Shown: positions 25,881 through 34,648 of the stretch, piece by piece
Position numbering within the stretch: the stretch's first letter is position 1
Layout: each line of letters opens with the position of its first letter
NCBI GenBank assembly: GCA_009911035.1
Contig: QXWO01000004.1
Span: 1-64,000, forward strand
DNA: 64,000 nucleotides
DNA from: Lachnospiraceae bacterium
GTDB lineage: Bacteria > Bacillota > Clostridia > Lachnospirales > Lachnospiraceae
Direction of reading: 5' to 3'
Program-made: the position numbers and the translations under genes
Notes under the pieces: generated by a model
What the model was told of the DNA's origin: nothing
Database searches by the model: none
What the model saw: only the letters and a program-made list of their open reading frames with translations

Positions 25881-28190
25881 TTACCTCATTTCTGCATCTT
25901 TGATCCCTGCTGTCTTTATTTCTATTTTTCCATAATCCCTGTATCCCTCATGGATCTTTTCCACATCCACTTTACCGTCCCGGTTTACCAGCCTGTACTC
26001 ATTGTAAGCCCCTTCCCGGTACCCGAAGTCTTCTCCGTTGTCCTGATAATGGACATAAGTCCCCTCTCCGGGATAGGCTTCCAAGATCAAAATATCATCC
26101 TTATCCTCTCCCACACACATTCTCACGGGATATTTGGGGATAACGGCCCCTGCTTTTACATATATGGGACACAAATCCAAAGGCGCTTTTCTTACAAGGA
26201 AACTGCCTCCCTCCACTTTTTCGCCTGTCCAGTAATCATACCAGATTCCTTCCGGCAGATAAACCATCCTTTCCCTTGCGCCCTGTTCTACCACCGGCGC
26301 AATCAGCATCCTGTCCCCCAGCATAAATTCGTCATTCCGGTTTTTGACATTTTCATCCCTGTCATATTCCAGAACCAGCGGGCGCATCATGGGAATGCCC
26401 GTCTGTTCTGTTTCCCGCATCAAATCGTAGAGATACGGAAGCAGCTCATAGCGCAGGCTGATATACTTTTGGCTGATGGCAAGGACTTCCCCGCCAAACT
26501 GCCAGGGTTCCTGCATCCTGCATCCCAGCGCACAGTGATTTCTGAATAAGGGAGAAAAGCATCCTATCTGCATCCACCTTGCAAACAGCTCCGGCGTGCT
26601 GTCGCTTCCAAAGCCACCCACGTCTGTTCCCACAAAGTTCATTCCCGACATACCCAGGTTGCAGAGCTGGGGAATGGCCATACGGATGTGCGCCCAGATA
26701 CTGTGGTTATCCCCTGTCCATGCAGTGGTATACTTCTGGGAACCGCTATAACAGGCTCTTGTAATCACAAAAGGGCGCTTATTTGTCTGTTTTTTCCATC
26801 CCTCATAGGTAGCCTTGGCCATATTGTGACCGTAAATATTGTGCACCTGCCCGTGGGTGGATTTCTTATCCTCATCGGTAAATACCACATCGTCCGGCAA
26901 AGGCCCCCGGAAGCTTGCTGGCTCATTCATGTCATTCCATACCCCCGACACTCCCATATCTATCAGGAACTTCTGCTTCTCTCCCCACCATTTACGTACC
27001 TGGGGATTTCCGAAGTCAGGATATACCGCATCCCCCGGCCACACCTGATTGACATAGATTTCCCCTTCCGGTGTCTTGGCAAAGTATCCTTCTTTTACCC
27101 CTTCCTCATAGACGTAATAGTCCTTCTCCAGCTTAACGCCGGGGTCGATAATCGTAACCGCCTTGATCCCCATCTCTTTAAAATCAGCAATTACCTTTGC
27201 CCCGTCTGTATACCTTTCCTTATTCCATGTAAAAACCTTAAAGTGGTCCATATAGTCAATGTCAAAATGGATGCAGTCGCAGGGCAGCCCGTGTTCCCTC
27301 ATCTTCCGGGCAATCCCGCGGATTTCCTCCTCTGAATCATATCCCCACCTTGACTGATGGTACCCCAGCGTCCACATCTGCTGCATGGGGGCGCGGCCTG
27401 TCAGATATGTGTACCCCGAAACCACATCCTTAAGGCTCTTTCCTCCAATGAAATAGTAATCCAGATTTCCCTCTTCGGCGCCAAACATATAATAGTCATT
27501 GTTTTCTTTCCCCAGATCAAAGAATGTCCTGTTATGATTGTCAAAGAAAATGCCATAAGCCCCTTTTTCCCTTAGAACCATCATAAAGGGGATACTCTTG
27601 TAAAGGGCTTTAAAATTGTCCTCCTGGGGATCCGGGTTGTCTGTATTCCACATCTCATATTCATAATGTCTCTTATTTAAAAATCCGGTTTTGTCCCCGA
27701 GCCCATAGATGCAGTCCCCGGCGTCCAGACACCGCAGCTCCTGTATTTTATGTTCATCTGCCGCACCCGATATCTCATGGCCTTCCTCCGCAAGAAGGGC
27801 AAGCGCCGCCTCACTTACGCCTGCGCCGCTTTTCCTTTTTCCCCGGTAAGCCGCGCTGAGCAGATTCCCTTCCCTGTCATAAAAGTCAACATGAAAGCCG
27901 TCACTGACTACGCCAGTCAATTCCTTTGTTCTGATTATGACGCCAGCTTCCTCTTGTGACACACTTTCCAGTTTCGCAATATCCCCGCCAGTTCCGGCAT
28001 TGAGTCTTTCCCCAAGCTCCCCTTCAATGGCTCTTGTACAATGGCCCGTACCAGCATAGTCAATAAATACATTAAAAATGCTTTCAGAAACCACCTCCAC
28101 ACAGGGCCTTGCCCCGGCTTCACGACTTCCCTCGTAAGTAAAATACACCTTTGCGCCCTCAACGCAATATTCTTTTAATTTTCCAAACAT
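25881..28190 (-). CDS. Alpha-glucosidase, glycoside hydrolase family 31
   Basis: 769 residues from the ATG at 28188-28190, which has GGAGAGG 5 bases upstream; a longer frame to 28223 is rejected. The GH31 (beta/alpha)8 domain spans ~240-590. The nucleophile is Asp420 in GVWNDMNEP, and the acid/base Asp lies in the WTGDNHS block. No signal peptide, so it is cytoplasmic and would act on imported alpha-glucosides or xylosides. It is followed immediately by the MBL gene and preceded by an EamA transporter. Exact linkage preference cannot be told. Confidence 0.93.
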   Translation of the reverse strand: MFGKLKEYCVEGAKVYFTYEGSREAGARPCVEVVSESIFNVFIDYAGTGHCTRAIEGELGERLNAGTGGDIAKLESVSQEEAGVIIRTKELTGVVSDGFHVDFYDREGNLLSAAYRGKRKSGAGVSEAALALLAEEGHEISGAADEHKIQELRCLDAGDCIYGLGDKTGFLNKRHYEYEMWNTDNPDPQEDNFKALYKSIPFMMVLREKGAYGIFFDNHNRTFFDLGKENNDYYMFGAEEGNLDYYFIGGKSLKDVVSGYTYLTGRAPMQQMWTLGYHQSRWGYDSEEEIRGIARKMREHGLPCDCIHFDIDYMDHFKVFTWNKERYTDGAKVIADFKEMGIKAVTIIDPGVKLEKDYYVYEEGVKEGYFAKTPEGEIYVNQVWPGDAVYPDFGNPQVRKWWGEKQKFLIDMGVSGVWNDMNEPASFRGPLPDDVVFTDEDKKSTHGQVHNIYGHNMAKATYEGWKKQTNKRPFVITRACYSGSQKYTTAWTGDNHSIWAHIRMAIPQLCNLGMSGMNFVGTDVGGFGSDSTPELFARWMQIGCFSPLFRNHCALGCRMQEPWQFGGEVLAISQKYISLRYELLPYLYDLMRETEQTGIPMMRPLVLEYDRDENVKNRNDEFMLGDRMLIAPVVEQGARERMVYLPEGIWYDYWTGEKVEGGSFLVRKAPLDLCPIYVKAGAVIPKYPVRMCVGEDKDDILILEAYPGEGTYVHYQDNGEDFGYREGAYNEYRLVNRDGKVDVEKIHEGYRDYGKIEIKTAGIKDAEMR

Positions 28191-28242
28191 TCTTACCTCT
28201 CCTTCGCACACATAGCTGTGCACCTTTTCTTATTCTATTCCT

Positions 28243-29166
28243 CTAAACCTTTATGCTGTTATCTCTTTCATTGGCATTGTGCATGTGTTTTCCTTCTGGA
28301 AGCTGTACCAGAATGACTGCTCCGAATACCAGTCCGCAGCCTGCCAGTTCCCGGCCATTTAAGGACTGTCCCAAAATTACCCAGCCTGCCAGCATGGAAA
28401 CCACCGACTCCAGGGAAAGAATCAACGAGGCCACGGTAGGGTCCATATCTTTTTGTCCCACCACCTGCAGCGTATAGGCCACTCCGCTTGACATAATGCC
28501 TGCGTAAGCAAGGGGAATGATACCGTCAACAAATTGGGAAAGTTCCGGCTTTTCAAAAATGAAAGCAAAAATACTGCTTATCATGCCCGCTGTCAGAAAC
28601 TGTATACAGGAAAGCTCCACACCGTCCGCTTTAGGTGAAAAGTAGTCAATCACCAGAATATGTATGGAAAAAATAATAGCGCATAGAAATACAAGGGTAT
28701 CCCCCTTTCCCAGCGCAAGCCGCTCACTCATGCACAAAAGGTACATGCCGAAAGCTGCAACCGCCGCGCCAATCCATACCTTGCCGGATATCTTTTTCCC
28801 TAAAAATATCCCCAGAACCGGAACAATAATGATATACAGTGTAGTAATAAATCCTGCTTTCCCCACCGTTGTATACATAATTCCAAACTGTTGTAATAAT
28901 GCCGCCGACCCAAGGGCAAGACCGCAGCAAACGCCCCCTTTCAGGGTGTTCTTAAGTTCTGCTGCTGCAATATTTTTCTCCTTGTTCTTTTTCCTGCGGA
29001 AAATCACCAGCGGAAGCAACACCATGCTTCCCATCAGGAACCTTGCCCCGTTAAAGGAAAAAGGCCCCATGTAATCCATTCCCACACTCTGGGCCACAAA
29101 CGCCACGCCCCAGATAAATGCTGCCAGAAACAGCAGAAAACTATTCCTTAAAGATACTCTTTTCAT
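28243..29166 (-). CDS. EamA/DMT family membrane transporter
   Basis: 307 residues from the ATG at 29164-29166 (a GTG four codons earlier overlaps the ribosome site). Ten hydrophobic segments in two EamA repeats: the first ends near residue 145, the second runs to ~290 (AGWVILGQSLNGRELAGCGLVFGAVI). The family exports or imports amino acids, nucleotide sugars and other metabolites; the substrate is unknown. Its start overlaps the 3' end of aroK by about 26 bases, which indicates co-transcription and coupling. Confidence 0.9.
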   Translation of the reverse strand: MKRVSLRNSFLLFLAAFIWGVAFVAQSVGMDYMGPFSFNGARFLMGSMVLLPLVIFRRKKNKEKNIAAAELKNTLKGGVCCGLALGSAALLQQFGIMYTTVGKAGFITTLYIIIVPVLGIFLGKKISGKVWIGAAVAAFGMYLLCMSERLALGKGDTLVFLCAIIFSIHILVIDYFSPKADGVELSCIQFLTAGMISSIFAFIFEKPELSQFVDGIIPLAYAGIMSSGVAYTLQVVGQKDMDPTVASLILSLESVVSMLAGWVILGQSLNGRELAGCGLVFGAVILVQLPEGKHMHNANERDNSIKV

Positions 29167-29674
29167 ATGTCTCCTCACTAAATTCTATACCCGCGGCGAT
29201 TTCCTCCACCACGCTTCTTATATCTTGGCAATTACAGTCAATAACAATGTCAGCATATTTTTCATATAAAGGAACTCTCTCCTTATATAAGTCTTCCAGC
29301 GCGTATCCTTCTTTAAGCACTACGCCTCTCTTGTGCAGATCCCCCAGACGTTCCTGCAATTCCTGACAGGAAAGTTTCAGATAGACAATTGTTCCTATTT
29401 CTTTGAAATGGGCCATGGCCTCCCTTCCATATACTGCACTGCCGCCTGTGGCAATCACTGTTTTCTCTGCTATGATCCCAGCATTTATATTATTTTCAAG
29501 CGCAAGAAAACCTGCTTCGCCCTGCTCCTCAATAAGCTGGTAAAGCAGCTTTCTGCATTTTTCCTGAATGACAAGATCGCTGTCAAGAAACCTGTATCCC
29601 AGCTTCTTTGCAAGCACCACGCCTACCGTGCTCTTACCCGCTCCCGGCATTCCAGTCAATATAATATTGTTCAT
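29141..29674 (-). CDS. aroK: Shikimate kinase family protein
   Basis: 177 residues, the family length. P-loop GMPGAGKST at residues 8-16, the shikimate-binding DSD motif (FLDSDLVI), the ATGGSAV loop and the lid region. It phosphorylates shikimate at the 3-position in chorismate synthesis. The ATG overlaps the ridA stop (ATGA), so they are coupled. Several LID positions differ from E. coli AroK (YEKYAD), and it is not beside other aro genes, so a different small-molecule kinase of the same family is possible. Confidence 0.82.
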   Translation of the reverse strand: MNNIILTGMPGAGKSTVGVVLAKKLGYRFLDSDLVIQEKCRKLLYQLIEEQGEAGFLALENNINAGIIAEKTVIATGGSAVYGREAMAHFKEIGTIVYLKLSCQELQERLGDLHKRGVVLKEGYALEDLYKERVPLYEKYADIVIDCNCQDIRSVVEEIAAGIEFSEETYEKSIFKE

Positions 29675-30057
29675 CCATCCTGCTCCATTACTGCAATAAC
29701 CTCTACTTCGCAAAGCACATTTTTGGGCAGCTCCTTCACCGCCACACAGCTTCTTGCAGGTTTTCCGGTAAAATACTTTTCATAGACACTGTTAAAAGCC
29801 GCAAAATCAGACATCTCTGCAAGAAAACAGGTTGTCTTCACCACCTTTTCATAATCTGTGCCCGCTTCTTTTAAAATCTCACCCACATTTTTCATGACCT
29901 GCTCAGCCTGCACGTAAATATCCCCACAGACAGTCTCCCCCGTCTCCGGGATAATGGGAATCTGCCCCGATGCAAAAAGGAACCCATTTGCTATAATTCC
30001 CTGTGAATAAGGCCCGATGGCCGCCGGCGCTTTTTCTGTTGCTACTTTCTTTAACAT
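29671..30057 (-). CDS. ridA: RidA family enamine/imine deaminase
   Basis: 128 residues from the ATG at 30055-30057 (GGAGGA 7 bases upstream; longer frames lack a site). Family blocks APAAIGPYSQG, FASGQIP, KTTCFLAEMSDF, ARSCVAVKELPK (the substrate-binding Arg) and CEVEVIAV are complete. The trimeric enzyme hydrolyses reactive 2-aminoacrylate and related enamines released by PLP enzymes. It overlaps aroK and follows the 76-residue gene by 64 bases. Confidence 0.95.
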   Translation of the reverse strand: MLKKVATEKAPAAIGPYSQGIIANGFLFASGQIPIIPETGETVCGDIYVQAEQVMKNVGEILKEAGTDYEKVVKTTCFLAEMSDFAAFNSVYEKYFTGKPARSCVAVKELPKNVLCEVEVIAVMEQDG

Positions 30058-30121
30058 AAATTTGTCCTCCATTTCTATAACAGTCCGGTTTCCCATTATT
30101 ACCTGACTGCTGAATTTTATC

Positions 30122-30352
30122 CTATTCATCAAACTCCGCTGTTACATAAAATCCCCGTTCATTTTCAATGACGCTTACCACTTTCCCTTTCCGCTCCAGC
30201 ATCCGCTCCCGGAAGGGGAAATTGCCGGACATGGCTAAAGACGGGTCAATGGTATAATAGTAGTTGCTGGGCAGAACGCCTTCCGTAACGGTAATTTCAT
30301 CGCCTTCCTTCAAAAGGCCGGGGCGCTCCATTTTGAATTCCATCTGCCGCAT
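30122..30352 (-). CDS. Small conserved-looking protein, function unknown
   Basis: 76 residues from the ATG at 30350-30352, which has GGAGGG 6 bases upstream. No domain is recognised. The sequence is mixed beta-strand-like with no membrane segment, contains VLPSNYYYTIDPS in the middle and ends acidic (EFDE). Spacing and direction suggest it heads the ridA-aroK-EamA-GH31-MBL run. Codon use is like its neighbours on that side, so it belongs to the chromosome and not to the AT-rich patch that begins about 120 bases upstream. Confidence 0.65.
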   Translation of the reverse strand: MRQMEFKMERPGLLKEGDEITVTEGVLPSNYYYTIDPSLAMSGNFPFRERMLERKGKVVSVIENERGFYVTAEFDE

Positions 30353-30468
30353 AGGTATCCCTCCATTCATTCTTATCTGCCATAATAGCCCCTCTCTTTT
30401 TACATAGATGAGCCACTTGTCATACTCCCAATATAAATATCGTTAGCACATTACGCCAGCCCTGCTTA

Positions 30469-31113
30469 CTATACATTTAAGAAAAAACAGTCCGTTGTTG
30501 TGTCAAGAATATTCTTAAACACTTCATAGTTAAGAGATTTTTCTAATCCAATCTTATATGTTGCCGCCGTATCTAAACATATATCCAAATGATTAAGCGG
30601 ATGTAATAAGCCTTTTTTATGTTTTTTATCATAATCATATCTTATATATCCTAAATCATAAGAAGAAATAAATTTTACTATTCCCCATATACGCTCCATA
30701 CCAGCATCCGGCAGATTATCTGCACAGCTTATAATTTCATCAAAAAAACCATCAAATGAAAAGCCGTTTGTGTTTATTTTTTCAAATATCCCTATAAGCA
30801 TTGATACCAACACAGCATTAATGTCCAATCCAGTTCCTGTATCATAAATTCTGGTAATTTTCCCATTTTCCATTTCCACAGAAAATGGGAATTGCATGGA
30901 AAATATCTTATCTTCCAAAACGTAAAAAATCCGGTTCATTTTATTTATTGAAATAACTACTTTTGCTGTTTTATTTTCTGCTATCCATTCTTCAATATCA
31001 AACATTCTAATCGTGTAAAGTAACAGCAAAATTGCTTCCCGCCTGCTTCGCAGCGGCCTGCCTGCCATTTCAAAGATTCCTTTACTCATACTGTAACTTG
31101 CTTCTTTTTCCAT
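30469..31113 (-). CDS. Unknown protein, third gene of the helicase triplet
   Basis: 214 residues, no recognised domain. It is soluble-looking and predicted mainly helical, with an early basic stretch (RPLRSRREA) and no Walker or nuclease motif that I can see. It starts 3 bases after the helicase stop with GGAG 5 bases upstream, so it is surely co-transcribed and probably works with the helicase. It is AT-rich like the two genes before it and unlike the chromosome on either side. A structural search is needed to say more; a nuclease, sensor or toxin role would be speculation. Confidence 0.7.
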   Translation of the reverse strand: MEKEASYSMSKGIFEMAGRPLRSRREAILLLLYTIRMFDIEEWIAENKTAKVVISINKMNRIFYVLEDKIFSMQFPFSVEMENGKITRIYDTGTGLDINAVLVSMLIGIFEKINTNGFSFDGFFDEIISCADNLPDAGMERIWGIVKFISSYDLGYIRYDYDKKHKKGLLHPLNHLDICLDTAATYKIGLEKSLNYEVFKNILDTTTDCFFLNV

Positions 31114-31115
31114 AT

Positions 31116-33113
31116 TTACTCCATTAATGCATAATTTGTCTGGATCACATCATAAAGTTTCTCTTTATCAGCTTCTTTACTGCACAGTACTTTAACTATA
31201 TCATGTATCTTTTTTCTCACCTTCTTATTTATACCCAATTCGTCCATAATTTCTTCTACCAACTCATATTGGGATTTGTGAACATTTTTTCTATTAATAA
31301 TTGCATTATACAGCCTGGCTTTTTCTTCTTCCGAAGGTTCCGTGACTTTCAGGAAACCTTTCCTGTTAACAAATTTTATTCCCGCCATAAGTTGATTCAA
31401 TGATGTATTCGCTGTCGGCACAACAAAATATGATGTTAAAAAAGAACGTGTCAACATCATATAAACAGAATTTCTGACCTGAAAATCGCCAGTCAGTTCC
31501 CCCTGCATAATACATATGACAAATGGGAATTCCAGTCCCTTTACATTATTTCTATTGCTAATAAAAAGCATCCCTTTTCTTTTTTCTTTTGTTTCGTATC
31601 CAATGTTTACGTCCCAGTCAAACTTTTCTTTAATCAAAAATTGCAGTTTCGAGGCTAATTTATAATTCTTATCAATGTTTTCCATAAACATAATTCCTAT
31701 ATCATCCGGAGCGACCGTAGGATTTTTCTGTCTGATCTCATCGATAATTTTCATAGTTGTTCCTAAATATCCTGTTTCACTAACCTGATATAATTCAATT
31801 CCATCTGTCGTGTCAATATCAATATCTTCAAATCTTTTTAACGGTTTTCTATGAAGTTCAACAATTCCATTCTCTTTTTTGATATCATACCCGCAGGCTT
31901 CCCACTCTTCATCCTTAAGCCAGCGCAATTTTTTTTCAAACAGTCCCATACCAATTGCATGCGCCCCCATTAATGTTCTCGGGTCTGTTCTATAACATTT
32001 ATTCAAAAGGAAATCAGGATTGACAACGCTCAAGGATTTATTTTCAAAAATATCCTGAAAGATATCTCCGGCCACATATACGCATTTCTTTGACACTTTT
32101 TCGCACAGCCTAAAAAATCCTTCTGAAAAATCCTGGCTTTCATCAATTAATATATAATCAAAACAGCATTCAAATTCTTCAATCTGACTAAGATTATATA
32201 ATGCAGTTTTACAAATAGCGTCAAAAGTTGTATTGTATGAAAATCTGCTAAAAGGAATATTATAGTAATGGCATATATAACTATATACACCGGAATTCCA
32301 ATCAATTTGTGTCCCCCAGCTTCTCATGACCCATAGTCTTTCATTCCATTTAATCTGTTCCTCCACTTTCATAAAGTTGAAAAACTCCGGCACACGTTTC
32401 CGTAAGCTGTCTGCAAGTATTTCATTATGGCAGGTAAAAACGATTTTATTTTCCTCTGATGATATATATAGTTCTTTGATTTTATGCAGCAGTAATTCTG
32501 TTTTTCCTGTTCCGGCCAGTCCCTGTATAGTAATCCTTTTTTTAGCGGGTTCATCAAAAACAAATTTAGTCTGTTCGCCATCAAATAAAATAATTTTCCT
32601 TTTTATTTGATCCAAAACATTGTCCGGAATACCTTCTCCTAGTCTTTCTGCCTCATTTATACTGCCTGTAGCCAGGGATATTAGTATTTCTCCTTTTCGG
32701 ATAAGCTCCGCATCCTTAATACGATTTTCTTTAAGTAACACAGCAAAAGGAGCTTCCTTACACTTACTTTTACTTATTTTAACAACAAAGTCTTCTTTCC
32801 ACTGTCTTGGACGGCCAATCAATTTTACAAACTCATATTTCTTGGCAATATATCCGACATCCTCGACAAAATCTGCTACATATTCATCAAACAGCTCATC
32901 ATCCTTTCCAAAATCAAAAAACATAATCTTATGTTTAGGAACCAGAATTGCAAATACTCCTTCATACTCATAATCATTCTTTTTCTCAATAACAGGTTTC
33001 TTGACAACATAAAAAGGATCTATATTATCTGTCGTCACTGCTTTTACCTGTTCAATAAATGCTCTTTGCTCATCATCCGGCTCAAAATTTATATAAAACA
33101 AACTGTTATCCAT
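31116..33113 (-). CDS. UvrD/Rep-like superfamily 1 helicase with novel N-terminal domain
   Basis: 665 residues. An N-terminal region of ~190 residues has no recognised domain. The helicase core follows: Walker A GLAGTGKTE (~residue 200), Walker B ILIDESQDF, motif III AGDIFQD, the SF1 block with VKGLEFPFVI (motif V) and MLTRS (motif VI). A charged C-terminal tail (~570-665) is helical. It translocates on nucleic acid using ATP. It overlaps the XRE gene by 8 bases and is 3 bases before the unknown gene. Stand-alone helicases of this layout occur in phage-defence islands; whether this one defends is inference. Confidence 0.88.
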   Translation of the reverse strand: MDNSLFYINFEPDDEQRAFIEQVKAVTTDNIDPFYVVKKPVIEKKNDYEYEGVFAILVPKHKIMFFDFGKDDELFDEYVADFVEDVGYIAKKYEFVKLIGRPRQWKEDFVVKISKSKCKEAPFAVLLKENRIKDAELIRKGEILISLATGSINEAERLGEGIPDNVLDQIKRKIILFDGEQTKFVFDEPAKKRITIQGLAGTGKTELLLHKIKELYISSEENKIVFTCHNEILADSLRKRVPEFFNFMKVEEQIKWNERLWVMRSWGTQIDWNSGVYSYICHYYNIPFSRFSYNTTFDAICKTALYNLSQIEEFECCFDYILIDESQDFSEGFFRLCEKVSKKCVYVAGDIFQDIFENKSLSVVNPDFLLNKCYRTDPRTLMGAHAIGMGLFEKKLRWLKDEEWEACGYDIKKENGIVELHRKPLKRFEDIDIDTTDGIELYQVSETGYLGTTMKIIDEIRQKNPTVAPDDIGIMFMENIDKNYKLASKLQFLIKEKFDWDVNIGYETKEKRKGMLFISNRNNVKGLEFPFVICIMQGELTGDFQVRNSVYMMLTRSFLTSYFVVPTANTSLNQLMAGIKFVNRKGFLKVTEPSEEEKARLYNAIINRKNVHKSQYELVEEIMDELGINKKVRKKIHDIVKVLCSKEADKEKLYDVIQTNYALME

Positions 33114-33312
33114 TTATATCTCCTTTTTCTTTAATTACTGCATCCATTTTCAACTTATATTCCATAAGACGGAGCAAATAGGAAGGCATTTTTCTTCTTC
33201 CATGTTCCCAATCCTGTACCGTGCGATAAGGTATATCAAAATACGCCGAAAATTCTTTCCAATTAAGTCCACTTTCTTCCTTTAGTTTTATTAATTGTTC
33301 CCTTTCTTCCAT
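33106..33312 (-). CDS. Small XRE-type helix-turn-helix regulator
   Basis: 68 residues forming a single helix-turn-helix (LIKLKEESGLNWKEF, IPYRTVQDWEHGRR), close in layout to the DNA-binding domain of lambda-Cro-type proteins, with a short helical tail. GGAGG lies 7 bases before the ATG, and a good promoter starts 22 bases upstream. It is first in the triplet and its end overlaps the helicase start by 8 bases, so it probably autoregulates the module. Confidence 0.85.
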   Translation of the reverse strand: MEEREQLIKLKEESGLNWKEFSAYFDIPYRTVQDWEHGRRKMPSYLLRLMEYKLKMDAVIKEKGDING

Positions 33313-33333
33313 CAGCCTTCCTCCCCTTTATGG

Positions 33334-33362
33334 ATTATAGCACCTGCCACGCATTGCGTCTA
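33334..33362 (-). promoter_or_regulatory. Promoter of the XRE-helicase triplet
   Basis: Minus strand TAGACG (33357-33362, 4 of 6 to TTGACA), a 17-base spacer and a perfect TATAAT (33334-33339). The -10 box ends 22 bases before the XRE ATG, giving a short leader. Confidence 0.6.
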
Positions 33363-33963
33363 TACATAATTTGGTCATTTCCTGTCCGCCAAACACAGAA
33401 AGCAGATACTTAAATCCGCAGTATCCATTTTCGTCATTCAGGAAGCGTTTTGTCAAGTGCTTTTTTGAGTTATGCGGAAACTTTTCAAGCCCTATCGCGT
33501 AACAGTCCATTCTGTTCTTGGGGAGAGGTCGGCGGCGAAATGGCAACGGCAAAAATCCAGATAGTCAAGGGTTTAAGAGTGGAGATAGAACGGGGATTGC
33601 TTTTCGTGACTGGGTATGGTATAATTTCCCCACTATAAACCGATAAATTAATATTTTCCTGATATAATGAATTAATTTGAGTATGTGGGCTTTGCTATAA
33701 CTACACAATCATGCTCATTCCTTCCACTATGTGGAAAAGCACAGACAGCACAGGGGGGAATCATTCGGATTGCAGGCAGGATACAGCACGAGTTCATAGG
33801 CAACGGTTGTATCAACCGGGACGGGGATTTTCATAAAATGCTGGATACCTTTTTGAGATATCTTCGATTGGGCAATAGGTTTAGCGATAAGGCTATATAG
33901 ATGATCAGTTGACTGCAATTCTATGCAGTTGTGTTATGACCTGGGTTATTGTGGGGATGATTT
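33363..33963. other. Non-coding or decayed stretch of about 600 bases
   Basis: No open frame here looks like a real gene: the frames in it have poor codon structure and no convincing start. A strong plus-strand promoter lies at 33597-33625. The rest shows no repeat or stem-loop that I can identify. It may hold an RNA or the remains of older inserts. Confidence 0.4.
33597..33625 (+). promoter_or_regulatory. Strong orphan promoter
   Basis: TTGCTT (33597-33602), a 17-base spacer ending in TATGG (extended -10) and a perfect TATAAT (33620-33625). The nearest plus-strand gene starts 339 bases downstream, so either that gene has a long leader or a small RNA begins near 33632. Confidence 0.6.
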
Positions 33964-34365
33964 ATGAAGTGGGCAAAAAGATTTGGGATTGTGATGTTAT
34001 CTTTACCAATTGCGCTGGTAATAGTCTGGGTGCTATATGAAATCTTTGGTATGTGCATAAACCATATTACCACCAAAAAGCAAACGAATACACTGCGGAC
34101 GAATTTAGAAAGTGAAATTTCTGATATTGAGATTATTAGTATTTATTCGGAAACGGGGAATGCATCAGGAACAGGAAACCATGTTGATTGTATGTCCTCT
34201 ATCATATTTTCAACAGAAATACAGGAAACTGAAATAGAGGATTGTATGTCTAAATACTATGTTTTTGATGAATGGAGTTGTTATGTAGATCAAACGGACG
34301 ATGGGTATTATAAAATTTATATCAATACATTGGCTCCGTTCGCAGACAATATAGAGGGACACTGA
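33964..34365 (+). CDS. Small membrane-anchored protein, function unknown
   Basis: 133 residues. One strong N-terminal hydrophobic segment (~8-28) is preceded by a positive stretch (MKWAKR), so it is probably a signal anchor. The rest is acidic and Ile/Glu/Asp-rich, with four or five Cys after the anchor, and would lie outside. No domain recognised. The ribosome site (GGGG about 7 bases upstream) is weak. It is AT-rich and sits in the accessory patch, ending in a strong hairpin terminator. Confidence 0.6.
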   Translation: MKWAKRFGIVMLSLPIALVIVWVLYEIFGMCINHITTKKQTNTLRTNLESEISDIEIISIYSETGNASGTGNHVDCMSSIIFSTEIQETEIEDCMSKYYVFDEWSCYVDQTDDGYYKIYINTLAPFADNIEGH

Positions 34366-34400
34366 CTTCCAGTTTATCGGTCTAATATTCGTCCAAAACA

Positions 34401-34438
34401 GGGCGGCGGGGCAGGTGTGACAACCCCGCCGCCCTTTC
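34401..34438. terminator. Strong GC-rich hairpin terminator
   Basis: Perfect 11-base stem GGGCGGCGGGG/CCCCGCCGCCC with a 12-base loop. TTTCC follows on the plus strand and TGTTTT on the minus, so it can end transcription from either side. Confidence 0.75.
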
Positions 34439-34440
34439 CG

Positions 34441-34605
34441 TTATCGCTCCATATCCTGTACCCTGTGTGGTAAAATACTTTGAATGTAGTCGCAAGGGTG
34501 GGTGGCTCGGTGTTCTTCTGTTCTTCTTTCAGCCAGTTTTGCAGTTTCTACATAGTAGTTTCGTTTATCGCGGAAATATTTTGTGGTCTTGAAGTTGACA
34601 ACGGG
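34441..34605 (-). pseudogene. C-terminal gene remnant, unknown family
   Basis: An open minus-strand frame of 54 codons with no start reads PVVNFKTTKYFRDKRNYY, then VETAKLAERRTEE and ends QDMER. The charged helical character and the in-frame stop upstream (complement of 34606-34608) suggest the tail of a lost protein, perhaps from a mobile element. No family is recognised. Confidence 0.4.
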
Positions 34606-34648
34606 TCATGTCTTTCATAATACACACGCCGGCTTTGCCGTTTTCCCC

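Noticed and set aside
30269-30390. Short frame overlapping the start of the 76-residue gene
   Set aside because: A 28-codon frame has a possible ribosome site, but the ATG at 30352 with GGAGGG is better and no coupling is seen.
33328-33552. 74-codon minus-strand frame upstream of the XRE gene
   Set aside because: It contains the likely XRE promoter and has no ribosome site or recognised family; kept only as non-coding sequence.
33685-33918. Overlapping frames on both strands (71 and 63 codons)
   Set aside because: No homology recognised, no clear start and typical shadow-frame composition.
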